Part shown: piece after piece, positions 1-9,427 of the stretch | Position numbering within the stretch: position 1 is the first letter of the stretch | Layout: the number at the start of each line of letters is the position of its first letter | NCBI GenBank assembly: GCA_022510745.1 | Contig: JAFLSY010000013.1 | Location: forward strand, 1-64,000 | From: Lachnospiraceae bacterium | GTDB lineage: Bacteria; Bacillota; Clostridia; Lachnospirales; Lachnospiraceae | Reading direction: 5' to 3' | DNA: 64,000 nt | Notes under the pieces: generated by a model | Told to the model about the DNA's origin: nothing | Seen by the model: the letters and a program-made list of their open reading frames with translations, nothing else | Database searches by the model: none | Program-made: the position numbers and the translations under genes

Positions 1-1051
1 CGTATTGACCATCCGCAAACTCACCTTGGTATTTCAGATTCCCTTCCGGATAATATAGGATACCTTCTCCGTCCATTCTTCCTTCTACCAGCGTGCCGGC
101 AAATATTACATTATCCGCTTCCAAATCCCCTACCAGCCGCACTTTACCGGTATACCCCTCCGTGTCCCGGGAATCTATGACCATCGTCTTTGTAAGATAG
201 CGGGCCTGCACCCGGGGATATACGAGCCATAAAAAAGGCAGGGGCAGTAAAATGATAAAAAGTGCCAGAATCAACACCAGTTTCTTTGCCACATACCGCT
301 TCCCCATGCGTAAGTATCCCTTTAAAGCCCCCGGTCTGCCCACAATCTTTTTGCAGTTCTGCCACAAGCGCTGCAGATATGTCCGGGGAAGAAGGCTGCC
401 TTCTTCATCACACAGAACTTCATATACGGGCATGAATTCCCGATACAGTTCAAGATAGCCGGATATTTTTCCGTCCTCAAGTGCAAGCAGATATTTATTA
501 AGCTGCGTCTCCTGCTTCTTATTCAGTTCTTTTTCAAAGAAAAACCTTATCAATTCTGCCAGCCGTCCGCATACCGCTTCCATTGTACAGTAGTCAAAGG
601 TTCCCAGCTCATCAAGATGATAGTTCCAGTCCACATCCAGACTGTCCGCCACTGTGATCATATCCGGCCGCAGGGAATTTCTCATAAAATACGGATGCGG
701 ACTGCGCAGCAGTATTTGTTCTAACAACCTGCGGATAATTTCTGCCCGTTCTTTTCCGGTATAATTCTCCGTATCCAGCTTATCCATCAGAGTCTTCTCC
801 TGACTGTATGAAAACACAGCATAAAAGGCTCCCTCCGATTGAAAACACCCTTTATAATCCGGGAATTTAGTACCTCCGATCTTCTCCTCTAAAAACAAGG
901 TAAATCTTTTTGCCAGAGTGATCTCCGTAATTTTGACCAACAGAAAAGTTTCCTGCAATTCCTGCTCTCTGCAGAGAAATTCCGCCATTCTGCTTGTGCT
1001 GCTCAGTTGACTCATGACTTCATAGCATTTGTTCAATCTTTGTATGATCAT
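1..1051 (-). CDS. Membrane protein with pseudokinase-like N-terminus and MORN-like C-terminus (partial, eCIS-linked)
   Basis: The reading frame is open from the ATG at 1051 to the window edge, giving at least 350 residues, so the C-terminus is missing. The ATG overlaps the stop of the preceding gene (ATGA), which implies translational coupling and membership of the eCIS operon. Residues about 1-230 are soluble and vaguely recall a Ser/Thr kinase fold without catalytic residues (a segment reading NSLRPDMITV sits where HRDLRPENIL would be). One hydrophobic segment (LVLILALFIILLPLPFLW) follows at about residues 265-285. The visible end contains a MORN-like unit (GILYYPEGNLKYQGEF). The fold assignment is inference. 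A membrane-anchored protein at this place could tether or trigger the injection particle; an unrelated membrane protein is also possible. Confidence 0.6.
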   Translation of the reverse strand, partial: MIIQRLNKCYEVMSQLSSTSRMAEFLCREQELQETFLLVKITEITLAKRFTLFLEEKIGGTKFPDYKGCFQSEGAFYAVFSYSQEKTLMDKLDTENYTGKERAEIIRRLLEQILLRSPHPYFMRNSLRPDMITVADSLDVDWNYHLDELGTFDYCTMEAVCGRLAELIRFFFEKELNKKQETQLNKYLLALEDGKISGYLELYREFMPVYEVLCDEEGSLLPRTYLQRLWQNCKKIVGRPGALKGYLRMGKRYVAKKLVLILALFIILLPLPFLWLVYPRVQARYLTKTMVIDSRDTEGYTGKVRLVGDLEADNVIFAGTLVEGRMDGEGILYYPEGNLKYQGEFADGQY

Positions 1052-2781
1052 TTATTCTCACTCTTTTCTCTCACAATGACAAAGATAGAAGCCTTTACCT
1101 CGGGATACGCAGCACTTACAGCCATGACTTCATAAACACCTGCCGTATTGGGTGCCGTGTACATTCCGCTTTCATCTATGGTACCGCCGTGCCCTTTGAC
1201 CTGCCACACTACTTCTGTCTCATTCATATTGCTGCATACTGCTTCCAGAAAATAGCTTTCTCTGACATTTAAATTCAGCACATTGGGACGTATAAATATC
1301 CTGGGTTCCTTTTTCTCTTCTACCAGCTCTTTGCGGTCACGGATAGCCGTCCAATGAACCCGGATCCTATCCTGAGAAGCTGCCGAAAGCACTCTCACAC
1401 CGATCACAAAGACACCTCTTTTAAAATCTGTCCTGGCTGCCAGCTCCACTCTGGGCTGATGGCTCTGAAAGATTCCTCCTGTGCCAAAATATTCTTCCTG
1501 TGCAGATATTCCCTCTATACTGAGGATAACGGTGGTACGCCCCATCCCTAACCCATGGGAAATTTCCCGGCTAAACAGCTTTTTTCCTTTACCTGAGCCC
1601 ATTCCCAGTTCTATCTCTTCCACACCTTCCGCAATATTGATGCCATAAGCATCCCTGTGGCTGTTTGTACCTGTTTCACTCCCGCCTGTCTTGGTTATGC
1701 CGTCTTTGCTCTCCTGTAGCTCTGACATCCTGAACAATACATCTTCCAAAACACTGACTGCCGCATACTGTTTAAACGGCATCTTCTCAATTTCATTGAT
1801 GACAACCACGTCTCCTGCTCTCAAAAGAGTGATTTTGGCAAGATAAAGGCTCTGACTGCCGCCTTTTAAGATCTGCCCCATACCGTTCTCATAAAAATCA
1901 CGTCGCACTTCTTCTCTTACACTCTGGCTGCAGATTTGAAGAATCGTCTGTCCCTCAGCCTTCTCCACCGTCTGGTTCTGTCCTATTCTCAGTTTAAAGC
2001 TCTCCGGCACCAGAGAAATGCATGCCTGAGTATCCTTTATGCTCAGTGCGTCCAGCTCATAGGAAAACAAATAGCGTCCTGCCTTTTCAAACAGCAGTTC
2101 ATCAAATGACACGGTCAGATGCGGCCTTCCCTCATAGGTCAGGCATTGCAGTTCCAACTCGTAAGAAAAAGCAAAATGCTCCTGCTGCCCCATGTTTTCC
2201 ACTTCAATCTGAAGCGTGGCACTATCCCCGCTGCGCACAAATTTAGGCATACTCTGCCGTACCCTGATTCCTTTGTCCCAGTAGATCTGCTCCGTAGTCT
2301 CATAAAAACTCCGATAATTTAGACCGTCCTGCCCCGGCTCATTGCGTGTCAGATACAGACGGTAACCCTCCCGTATCTTATTGAAAGAAGTATTGTCCTT
2401 CTGATCACTGTGGCTGATACTATGTACTGCCTGAACTTCTTCCTCCTCATATGCCACACACAGATAAAGATAACCTGTATTCCGATCCTCCTCATAGTCG
2501 CCAAAACCCTCAAGCGTCTGCAGCCTGCGGGCCACCGGTTCGTCAATGACGATTTCCCTTCCGGAATAATCCAGTGCCAATCCGCTCTCTACCAAAACGG
2601 TGGTGTCATCCACTGCCACCACATTCATACCGGTGACAACACCGGTTCCATAGAGAAAGCGGTTCAGCATGCGCCGCTTATCATTGCCATACTGCTGCTC
2701 CATACGGAAATCATCCACGGAAAGCAGTTTACCGTAAAAATAATTGTTTCTTTCAAAAGGAAAATATTTTGCATTTTTCAT
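1048..2781 (-). CDS. Large eCIS-associated protein with C-terminal Ig-like domain
   Basis: This 577-residue protein follows the tail protein I gene by 17 bp and overlaps the next gene by 4 bp, so it belongs to the injection-system operon. Its N-terminus (FERNNYFYGKLLSVDDF, then a segment with LYGTGVVTGMNVV and SGLALDYSGREIVID) resembles proteins I associate with contractile phage-like clusters. The last 75 or so residues form a beta-rich Ig-like module (EVVWQVKGHGGTIDESGMYT) of the type used in cell-surface adhesion. There is no signal peptide or membrane segment, so it is probably carried by the particle. It may be a baseplate-attached fibre or decoration protein that recognises a target, a role played by Afp13/Pvc13 in other systems. 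The exact role is inferred from position and the Ig-like domain. Confidence 0.6.
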   Translation of the reverse strand: MKNAKYFPFERNNYFYGKLLSVDDFRMEQQYGNDKRRMLNRFLYGTGVVTGMNVVAVDDTTVLVESGLALDYSGREIVIDEPVARRLQTLEGFGDYEEDRNTGYLYLCVAYEEEEVQAVHSISHSDQKDNTSFNKIREGYRLYLTRNEPGQDGLNYRSFYETTEQIYWDKGIRVRQSMPKFVRSGDSATLQIEVENMGQQEHFAFSYELELQCLTYEGRPHLTVSFDELLFEKAGRYLFSYELDALSIKDTQACISLVPESFKLRIGQNQTVEKAEGQTILQICSQSVREEVRRDFYENGMGQILKGGSQSLYLAKITLLRAGDVVVINEIEKMPFKQYAAVSVLEDVLFRMSELQESKDGITKTGGSETGTNSHRDAYGINIAEGVEEIELGMGSGKGKKLFSREISHGLGMGRTTVILSIEGISAQEEYFGTGGIFQSHQPRVELAARTDFKRGVFVIGVRVLSAASQDRIRVHWTAIRDRKELVEEKKEPRIFIRPNVLNLNVRESYFLEAVCSNMNETEVVWQVKGHGGTIDESGMYTAPNTAGVYEVMAVSAAYPEVKASIFVIVREKSENK

Positions 2782-2798
2782 TTCATACCCAAACCTTT

Positions 2799-3914
2799 CT
2801 ATTCTTCAGATATTGCGGTAAAGTTAAGCCTGCCGCCCCTGCCCAGCATGGCTGCTTCATACTGCCCCAATACGCTGTTGACACCCAGATAAGAATACTC
2901 ATCCGCAAAAATATACGGTTTTAACACCACCAGACGGATTTTCATCTGTACCGGCCCCACCTGCTCCAGCATACGAAGAAGAGCCCTATGATCTTTATAG
3001 GTCGGAATACATTCCTCTCTTACCAGAACGGTAACGCTGTAAGGATCATTCTCATAAAGTTTTTTAAGCAGTCCGTCATAGGAATCTGTATATTTCTCCC
3101 AATCCTGACATTCAATGACAAAGGGCGTCTCTCCGGTATACAGTTCTACATACATTTCAATCCCTTTTGCCGTTCCTCTCGTCTTAAAGAACTCCTTTGC
3201 ATGAGCTAACAGATAGCGCAGCTGCTTCTCCGTCCACATATAAGGCTCTTCCACGTCCATCCATGCGGCAATCCCATGCAGCATATCCGGCCCGGCCACC
3301 CCGGGATCCAGACAATTCCCAAATTCTTTTATCTGCCGGGAAATGTCATCGTATATAGACTGAAAAATTGCTAAGAATCGGTCCGAAAAAGAATCATTAC
3401 CCATATCCCGGCGATATAACTCCGGCAGATTAGCCGTCCAGCTCTCAGCCGGAAAATATACCATGAAATTTCCCATTTCTATCTGTCCCGCTCCCTGTGG
3501 ATAAATTTCCAGTAAAAACCAGAGATAACGCCCTTCTAAGCCATGCAGCAGAATATCCGGTGCTAACGGAAGCTGCTTGCGCAGAAAGGGACGGCAGATA
3601 TCTTTTTTCTCGGAAAGAGAAAGCTGCTCCGACCGCAGTGTCCTCTTTAAATCCAGAGTCCTACCTTCCTCTTCAAATGTGATCTCATCGGAAGTATAAA
3701 AGGAAATCCTGATCACGGCACTTCCGGCCTCCGGTACATTGCAGGTTAGTCTGTGCCACAGAGTACCGGCAGAAACGCTGTCTAAAATACGGGACCAGAA
3801 GAAGGCCCTGCCCAAGCAGTCTTTCAGGACGGAAATTCCCGCGGAATGATATGCCATATACTCCCCATACCCTCTCTCATAGTCTGAGGTCTTATTAAAA
3901 ACAAAGTACTTCAT
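2799..3914 (-). CDS. Tail protein I / baseplate wedge protein (Afp12-like)
   Basis: The 371-residue protein has the P2 gpI-like core in its second half: a LYRRDMGNDSFSDRFLAIFQ segment, then a helical segment ending in LLAHAKEFFKTRGTAKGIEM, typical of phage tail protein I in contractile injection systems. The N-terminal 170 residues are a beta-rich extension, as in eCIS homologues. It lies directly downstream of the two baseplate-J genes, the conserved order for the J-J-I wedge. It should sit on the periphery of the baseplate and link wedges to fibres. The start codon lies 11 bp behind the previous stop. Confidence 0.85.
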   Translation of the reverse strand: MKYFVFNKTSDYERGYGEYMAYHSAGISVLKDCLGRAFFWSRILDSVSAGTLWHRLTCNVPEAGSAVIRISFYTSDEITFEEEGRTLDLKRTLRSEQLSLSEKKDICRPFLRKQLPLAPDILLHGLEGRYLWFLLEIYPQGAGQIEMGNFMVYFPAESWTANLPELYRRDMGNDSFSDRFLAIFQSIYDDISRQIKEFGNCLDPGVAGPDMLHGIAAWMDVEEPYMWTEKQLRYLLAHAKEFFKTRGTAKGIEMYVELYTGETPFVIECQDWEKYTDSYDGLLKKLYENDPYSVTVLVREECIPTYKDHRALLRMLEQVGPVQMKIRLVVLKPYIFADEYSYLGVNSVLGQYEAAMLGRGGRLNFTAISEE

Positions 3915-3925
3915 GCTCTATTCTC

Positions 3926-6022
3926 CTATCCCTGAAAACTGCAGGAACACCGGACATCAATTTCATCTGCAATGCCGTTGCTCGGAAATATCAGGTCTCC
4001 ATAAGGATTTCTGCTCACCCCATTGTCTTTTGCTTCCAATACCAGGGAACGGACTCCCGCCACACAATCCAGCCGGTCAATATATCCGTACAAGCTGCTG
4101 TAAGAAACCATGCCGCCGAATTGCTCCGTCAGAATTGTCAGATACTCTTTCACGGCCTGCTCCACCATACTTTCAGCGCCCTGATATTGGGGATGGGCCA
4201 CCGTCTCCACGAAAACCGACAGTTTGAAATAGAGTGGAGGAATTACCTTGATCCGCACCCCAAGGAGTCTCTTCTTTTCCAGATGCCGCAAAATATTTTG
4301 AATAAAAGCGGATGTCAAGCCGGGACGCGGTTCCAAACTGTAGGGCTTTACCACAATCCTGACGGTCTGCCCCGTTTCTCTTCCATTCTTTTCCGATCCG
4401 AAAAGTGCCTTACAACTCTCGATGCACAGTCCGGGTGTGGCTCTTACCATCTGCTCATAATCCTGTGCTGTCACCAGATTCTTAGGCTGCATAAGTTCTC
4501 CCCGCACTCTGGCAAAAGCCTCCTCCACCGTTTCTTCATCCTCTCCTCCACAGGCATCCCAGCGATTGAATGCCCTGATCTCCTCGCCGTTTTGATTCCG
4601 TAAACTTTGTATCCGCGACGCTTTTATATTTCCTCCGCCGCCCAATACGCGTGCATAAGAAACCAGTAGAATCCGTCCTTCCGGAGCCATACCGTGAATA
4701 CCGTTTCCAAACAGTATCCTGCCCGTCATGCTGTCCACACAATAGTGGGCATCTTCCGGCCCCGATGCTGCAAAATCTTCTCTTTTTTCCCATTTTTGAT
4801 ATATGCCCGGACACTCCGCCTCCTCTATCAGAAGTTCCAAATCCTCATAGGATAAGCGGTCTTCATCCAGATCAAAGCACTCATTGGGAAAGCCGTGTCC
4901 GATTCCCAAAACAGAATGACGCCTATACCAGTCTTCTTTACTATATGCCAATATCCAAAGGCCTTCTGCGCAGGATAAATCTTCTTCACACCGATCGAGT
5001 CTGATCCGGGTTCTGCCTGTGGCCGTGTCCGGTTCTTTTTCCAGTATGGGGATTTCTTTGTAATGTCCCCGGTTTTCCGCAAAAACTCTCACCTCTCCTG
5101 CTGCGCAAAGATAATGTTCACCCCACAGAATATCATCCTGCATCTCCTTAGACACGGTCAGCCATTTTGCTACGGTTTCCTTTTGCTGTACCCATATGGT
5201 ATTCATATCCATAAAGCTTATGACAGGAGCGGCTTCGTACCCGTTTTCCTTCAGCAGCACCCGCAGAAAATATCCTTTTTCCTCTCCAACCTCACACTCC
5301 TGCATCCGGCTGTTTACCTGAAATACTATCTGTCCGTCAAGCAAAAATCCAAAGGTCTCCTCCCGAATCAGTTCTACGGGCTGATACTGCGTTCCGTCCC
5401 AATAGGAAAAACATAGTCCGGCCAGCGGAATACTGTCTTTATGTACAGGATTACGTAAAAAACCGTTCTGCCGGTCCACTTGTATTGTCAAAGCCACTCT
5501 TTCCCCTACAGGAAGCGGTCCGGAAAGCCCAATATACAGGCTTGTCCCCTCCCTTGCCTTGCTGCCAAAGGGATAGAAGCAAAAAGGTTGTCCTAAGTTA
5601 AGCCGCTCTCCGTCTAAGAAGCTGACCATATTCTCCAGCCATCCAAAGCAGTGCGTGATTGATACCCCGGGCAGCATTTGTTTTTCTCCGGTCTCAAATA
5701 TTACCCCGGCTGCTTCCAGTCTGCATCCTTCCGCAATCAGACAAGGAGAAGAAGTCTTCACGGTCACAAAACATTCCGCCGCGCTGCGATGCCTTATATC
5801 AGTTCCCAGAAGCTGCAGGTATTTTCGTTTGTGCCATTCTCCGATATGATCCAGTTCATATTGCTGAATTTCCTTACGCCAGGCAAACAATTCAATCAAT
5901 GTGATTCCCGGATCATGATAGTTAAAATCCGTCCATTCCGGATAAAAGCTCACTATTCTGTTTTTTGCCTGTTCGACCATCTCGTCAAAAGACATCCGGT
6001 CAAGATGTATATCTGGCAGCAT
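3926..6022 (-). CDS. Baseplate J-like protein, second copy (Afp11-like)
   Basis: A 698-residue wedge protein. The N-terminus (RMSFDEMVEQAKNRIVSFYP, then WTDFNYHDPGITLIELFAW) is the signature of the putative baseplate assembly protein family of eCIS. The C-terminal third contains the gpJ-like part: LVSYARVLGGGGNI, an EEAFARVRGELMQP segment and the conserved NLVTAQDYEQMV. It follows the first J gene with 3 bp between stop and start, so the two are co-translated. It is expected to form the outer baseplate ring that changes shape when the particle fires. The assignment to the family is firm; the Afp11 numbering is by gene order. Confidence 0.88.
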   Translation of the reverse strand: MLPDIHLDRMSFDEMVEQAKNRIVSFYPEWTDFNYHDPGITLIELFAWRKEIQQYELDHIGEWHKRKYLQLLGTDIRHRSAAECFVTVKTSSPCLIAEGCRLEAAGVIFETGEKQMLPGVSITHCFGWLENMVSFLDGERLNLGQPFCFYPFGSKAREGTSLYIGLSGPLPVGERVALTIQVDRQNGFLRNPVHKDSIPLAGLCFSYWDGTQYQPVELIREETFGFLLDGQIVFQVNSRMQECEVGEEKGYFLRVLLKENGYEAAPVISFMDMNTIWVQQKETVAKWLTVSKEMQDDILWGEHYLCAAGEVRVFAENRGHYKEIPILEKEPDTATGRTRIRLDRCEEDLSCAEGLWILAYSKEDWYRRHSVLGIGHGFPNECFDLDEDRLSYEDLELLIEEAECPGIYQKWEKREDFAASGPEDAHYCVDSMTGRILFGNGIHGMAPEGRILLVSYARVLGGGGNIKASRIQSLRNQNGEEIRAFNRWDACGGEDEETVEEAFARVRGELMQPKNLVTAQDYEQMVRATPGLCIESCKALFGSEKNGRETGQTVRIVVKPYSLEPRPGLTSAFIQNILRHLEKKRLLGVRIKVIPPLYFKLSVFVETVAHPQYQGAESMVEQAVKEYLTILTEQFGGMVSYSSLYGYIDRLDCVAGVRSLVLEAKDNGVSRNPYGDLIFPSNGIADEIDVRCSCSFQG

Positions 6023-6025
6023 GCT

Positions 6026-8977
6026 CTACCTCCCTTTTACCGTTACAATGACTTCCGCCTTTTTACAGTACGGAAGTACAAAAGGATGTCTGCGGATGCT
6101 CTCCGGCTCCACCTCTTCTCTTCCCTTAGGACCGCTTATAAAGGTCATGAAATAAATCTTGGAAATCCATGCAACCTCCGGTATCTCTTTCAAAATATTC
6201 TGAAGCTGCATAACTTCGGGGAACTGTCCGATGCTCCAGCCCGCCCCGTCAAAATGTCCGCTTATGGGATCCAGAAAGGCGCGTATACGTTCCTGCCCCA
6301 TGCGGCGTACCCCAAAGATGTCCTGGAAATTTTCCACCGTCACCTCGGCCTTCGCCCAAACCTCCACCAGCTTGGGTTCCGTGATATAAAACTGGTGCCT
6401 TTTTAAAATACCCCCGTCCATTCTGGGTGCGAGATACTTGCGTATATCTTCCTGTATTGCATAATAGAGAGTTTTGTCCTCTTGTCCCTTTTTAGGATAG
6501 ATCACCAAAGTAACAGCACCATCCTCTTTGTCTCCCCTGTTATTTATGCCTCCAAAGCAGCGTACCTTCTGCAAATCCCCGGATGCCTCCATAGCCAATT
6601 CCTCATAGTCTCTGGCCGTTACGGCCCGGTCCGAGTGACGTAGTCTTGCGCTGCATCGCTTTATCGCTTCTTCCGGCGTCTCCGCGTCCAGCCCGCCCCA
6701 CAGCGGCATGGGATTCGTAACATTTGAGACAAAGCCCACGGTCCTATTCAGTTTATTGACTTTCCCCGGTCCCACATTTCCTCTGCTGCCGCCGGCGCAT
6801 TTGTAATGTACCCTGATTCCTTCAAATTTTCCAAAGGGAGGTACCCGTCCGTGGGAACCGTTTCCAAACCTCAAGATTCCCTCTCTTCTGTCTACCTGAC
6901 ATACCCTGCCACCCCCCGGCTGCAGCTCCAGATCCGGAACCTCCTCCCAAACAATCCAGCGCTCCTCTTCTTCGCTGCCCTCCAGTACTTCTACCAAAAT
7001 TGTGTCAATATTGCCGTACATCAGCTTAATACTGCAGTCTTCTTTATAATAATCAAGCGTGAACCGTTCCGTGACCTCCCGCTCCATATGCCGGATTTCT
7101 ACGGCATTCATCCAAAGATTCTGCAGCACGGGATAAGCGAGTTTCCCATTGTCTGCAGAATAGAAACCGCTTTCATCCCGCAGCCTGATCCAATACATCT
7201 CCTGTCCAAAATGCGATGACTTTTTAAAATCCTCCGGTCCTACTATGGTCACCGGACCGGAACGTGACAGGTGGTCGGTCAGGTCCGCTAAATTCATCTC
7301 CCGAAATCCCCGGCTGCTTTCATATTCCCAGCAGATCGCACCCCTCTGCCCCGCAAGGGTATCCTCCATCACCCACAACATCCGCACCGGTGAACCCACC
7401 GGTGGCAGACGAAATCCTAAATACAGGCATTTCTCTTTTTCCGTAAGCCCTGCAAACAGCGGGATCGCCTGCCCCGTCTCTTTAAACTCTCCCACGGAAA
7501 ACATACTCTGCTCCCCGTTATTTTCAATATGCAGTATCTGTGGCGGCTTTTTCATCTCCCGATAATCATAAGAAAACATTGGGTTTTTGATTACGGGAAC
7601 CATATATTTTCCTTTTATCTTATACAGATTGTTTATTTTTAGGATCCGGGCACGGATATAGCAGGTCTCGCAGGCGTTTACCAGTACGGGAGTCATATCT
7701 CCGGGACAGATAAAAGATATGGTCTTTTGCCTGCCTGCCATTTCTGAACCGGTGCCGAAGACATCACTGTATTCACTGTCTGTAAACAAACGGCTCCATC
7801 CGTTCCCGTTATAATATTCCCAGATTACTTCCTTGATGGTGATCTCATACTCCGGATCCGCGCGAAATTCGGAATGCTTCATGATCCATTTCCACTCAAC
7901 GGGCTCATCCTCTATCGCAGTTTCTAACGGTATCTGAATGAAATCCAAGTTGAAGCTTAAGGAAACGAGGGCGCCGCGCTTCGTAAGTGCCTCTCCAGAA
8001 CCAAAGTAGACCTCCTCGTACAGATTCAACCGCTCTCCAAAGGGTAAAAACTCTTTGGGATCACACTCTGCAGAGGCACCGTATATATACCGGGGTACCA
8101 GTCTGCTTCCCTGGCTCCGAAGCAAGATTTCTTCTACGGAAATCTGTCCCGTTTTGGCTATATCTCTGACCTGACAGCGGATCGCATAGGTATCCGCCTC
8201 TCCTAACCGTATTCTTCCAAAAGCCGGCAGCAAAGCCGCTTTTTGCAAAGAAATACTTTCCTGCATGGCAGAAACCTGCGAAAATTCCTGCCATCTTTCT
8301 CCTGTCCAGTAGGAAAAGCAGACATTCTCGGAATCTGCCAAAGCCCGCAGCAAATCTTCTTTGAGAGGCTGCCCTTTTCGAGTATAAAGACTGATTTCAA
8401 TATCAGCCTCTCCCTGAATGCCGAAAACCTCATCATGAGCCAGATACAACTCATGTTTCTGCAGATTCTCCCCCTTCTCCCTAAATAGAGCAATGGAACT
8501 GCTCTGACTTTGCAGATTATCGGAAAGTTTGTAAAATCCGTCTTTATTTCCATCCGTCAAATATAGGCAGACCGGCTGCGCCGGAGTAACATAGAGATCT
8601 TCCGTCGTCTCAAACCGAGTGGTTCCACCGTCATCTTCAGGCACCTCTGCCGTCAAACCGGTATGAGCGTCCACCTCCGTACCGCCCGGAGCATTCTGCA
8701 CTAAAGATAAGACCGCAATTCCTCCCGCAGGTGACGCTCTGCGAAGTTCTGTTTTGAGACAGTTAAAAAAAGCCAATCTGTTCTTGTGTTCCAGTTGCTC
8801 TAACTGCTTAAGCGTATCCTCCGTCATATCGGCATATATATAAGCCAAAGTCGAACCAATATCCGGATTTTCCAAGCTGAAATTCCATTCCGGCGTATAG
8901 TTAGCCGCCGCTGCTGCAATGCGCCTGATAATATCTGTTTCTGTATTCGACCTCGGTTTCCGTTCTTTCTCTTTCAT
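6026..8977 (-). CDS. Baseplate J-like protein, first copy (Afp11-like, large)
   Basis: I place the start at the ATG at 8977, behind a GGGAG ribosome site, giving 983 residues. The N-terminus (NYTPEWNFSLENPDIGSTLA, then YIYADMTEDTL) and the C-terminal region (RVHYKCAGGSRGNVGPGKVN, then CSARLRHSDRAVTARDYEEL) are typical of the larger of the two baseplate-J proteins in eCIS clusters. Beta-rich insertions fill the middle. A second, more upstream ATG at 9013 overlaps the gp25 gene but has no better ribosome site. The protein should form the inner wedge of the baseplate next to gp25. Confidence 0.88.
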   Translation of the reverse strand: MKEKERKPRSNTETDIIRRIAAAAANYTPEWNFSLENPDIGSTLAYIYADMTEDTLKQLEQLEHKNRLAFFNCLKTELRRASPAGGIAVLSLVQNAPGGTEVDAHTGLTAEVPEDDGGTTRFETTEDLYVTPAQPVCLYLTDGNKDGFYKLSDNLQSQSSSIALFREKGENLQKHELYLAHDEVFGIQGEADIEISLYTRKGQPLKEDLLRALADSENVCFSYWTGERWQEFSQVSAMQESISLQKAALLPAFGRIRLGEADTYAIRCQVRDIAKTGQISVEEILLRSQGSRLVPRYIYGASAECDPKEFLPFGERLNLYEEVYFGSGEALTKRGALVSLSFNLDFIQIPLETAIEDEPVEWKWIMKHSEFRADPEYEITIKEVIWEYYNGNGWSRLFTDSEYSDVFGTGSEMAGRQKTISFICPGDMTPVLVNACETCYIRARILKINNLYKIKGKYMVPVIKNPMFSYDYREMKKPPQILHIENNGEQSMFSVGEFKETGQAIPLFAGLTEKEKCLYLGFRLPPVGSPVRMLWVMEDTLAGQRGAICWEYESSRGFREMNLADLTDHLSRSGPVTIVGPEDFKKSSHFGQEMYWIRLRDESGFYSADNGKLAYPVLQNLWMNAVEIRHMEREVTERFTLDYYKEDCSIKLMYGNIDTILVEVLEGSEEEERWIVWEEVPDLELQPGGGRVCQVDRREGILRFGNGSHGRVPPFGKFEGIRVHYKCAGGSRGNVGPGKVNKLNRTVGFVSNVTNPMPLWGGLDAETPEEAIKRCSARLRHSDRAVTARDYEELAMEASGDLQKVRCFGGINNRGDKEDGAVTLVIYPKKGQEDKTLYYAIQEDIRKYLAPRMDGGILKRHQFYITEPKLVEVWAKAEVTVENFQDIFGVRRMGQERIRAFLDPISGHFDGAGWSIGQFPEVMQLQNILKEIPEVAWISKIYFMTFISGPKGREEVEPESIRRHPFVLPYCKKAEVIVTVKGR

Positions 8978-8993
8978 GTGATCTCCCTTTTGT

Positions 8994-9413
8994 CTACGCA
9001 CCCATACCCTCATTTAAATAATAGGGATAGACCAGATTAAAAGGGTTGTTGGTACTGCGCACCCTGTAGTTTATTTCTATTAACAAAGTCCCCTCCTGCT
9101 TTTGAGAATCGTCTATATGTACATTGATGTCCGTGATGCGGGGTTCCCAGCGGATAAGCGCATCACGTACTGCATTCTCCATTTGTACCAATGTCGTATA
9201 GTCGGTGGTGCCAAAAGCATAGTCATAAATATTGCAGCCAAAGTCGGGCCGCATCACCCGTTCCCCCTTACGGGTCATGAGAATGATGAAAATTGCCTGC
9301 ATGATATCCTCTTCCAGAGATACCGTCTTCATTTTCCCCGTAGCTTCCTCCACCTGAATTGGAAAATGAAATCCTATGCCCAGAAAACCTCTCACTTTTT
9401 CCTGTTCTGTCAT
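8994..9413 (-). CDS. gp25-like baseplate wedge protein (Afp9-like)
   Basis: This 139-residue protein matches the GPW/gp25 family in length and sequence: GFLGIGFHFPIQ near the start, LEEDIMQAIFIILMTRKGER, RPDFGCNIYDYAF and a C-terminal beta segment. In T4, T6SS and eCIS this protein initiates sheath polymerisation at the baseplate. The conserved RPDFG with the preceding arginines is intact. It lies between the spike gene and the first baseplate-J gene, the canonical position. Confidence 0.92.
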   Translation of the reverse strand: MTEQEKVRGFLGIGFHFPIQVEEATGKMKTVSLEEDIMQAIFIILMTRKGERVMRPDFGCNIYDYAFGTTDYTTLVQMENAVRDALIRWEPRITDINVHIDDSQKQEGTLLIEINYRVRSTNNPFNLVYPYYLNEGMGA

Positions 9414-9427
9414 ATTTCATTCTCTCC

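Noticed and set aside
5678..6406. Plus-strand open frame of 242 codons inside the baseplate-J genes
   Set aside because: Antisense to two recognised baseplate proteins; its composition is that of reversed codons.
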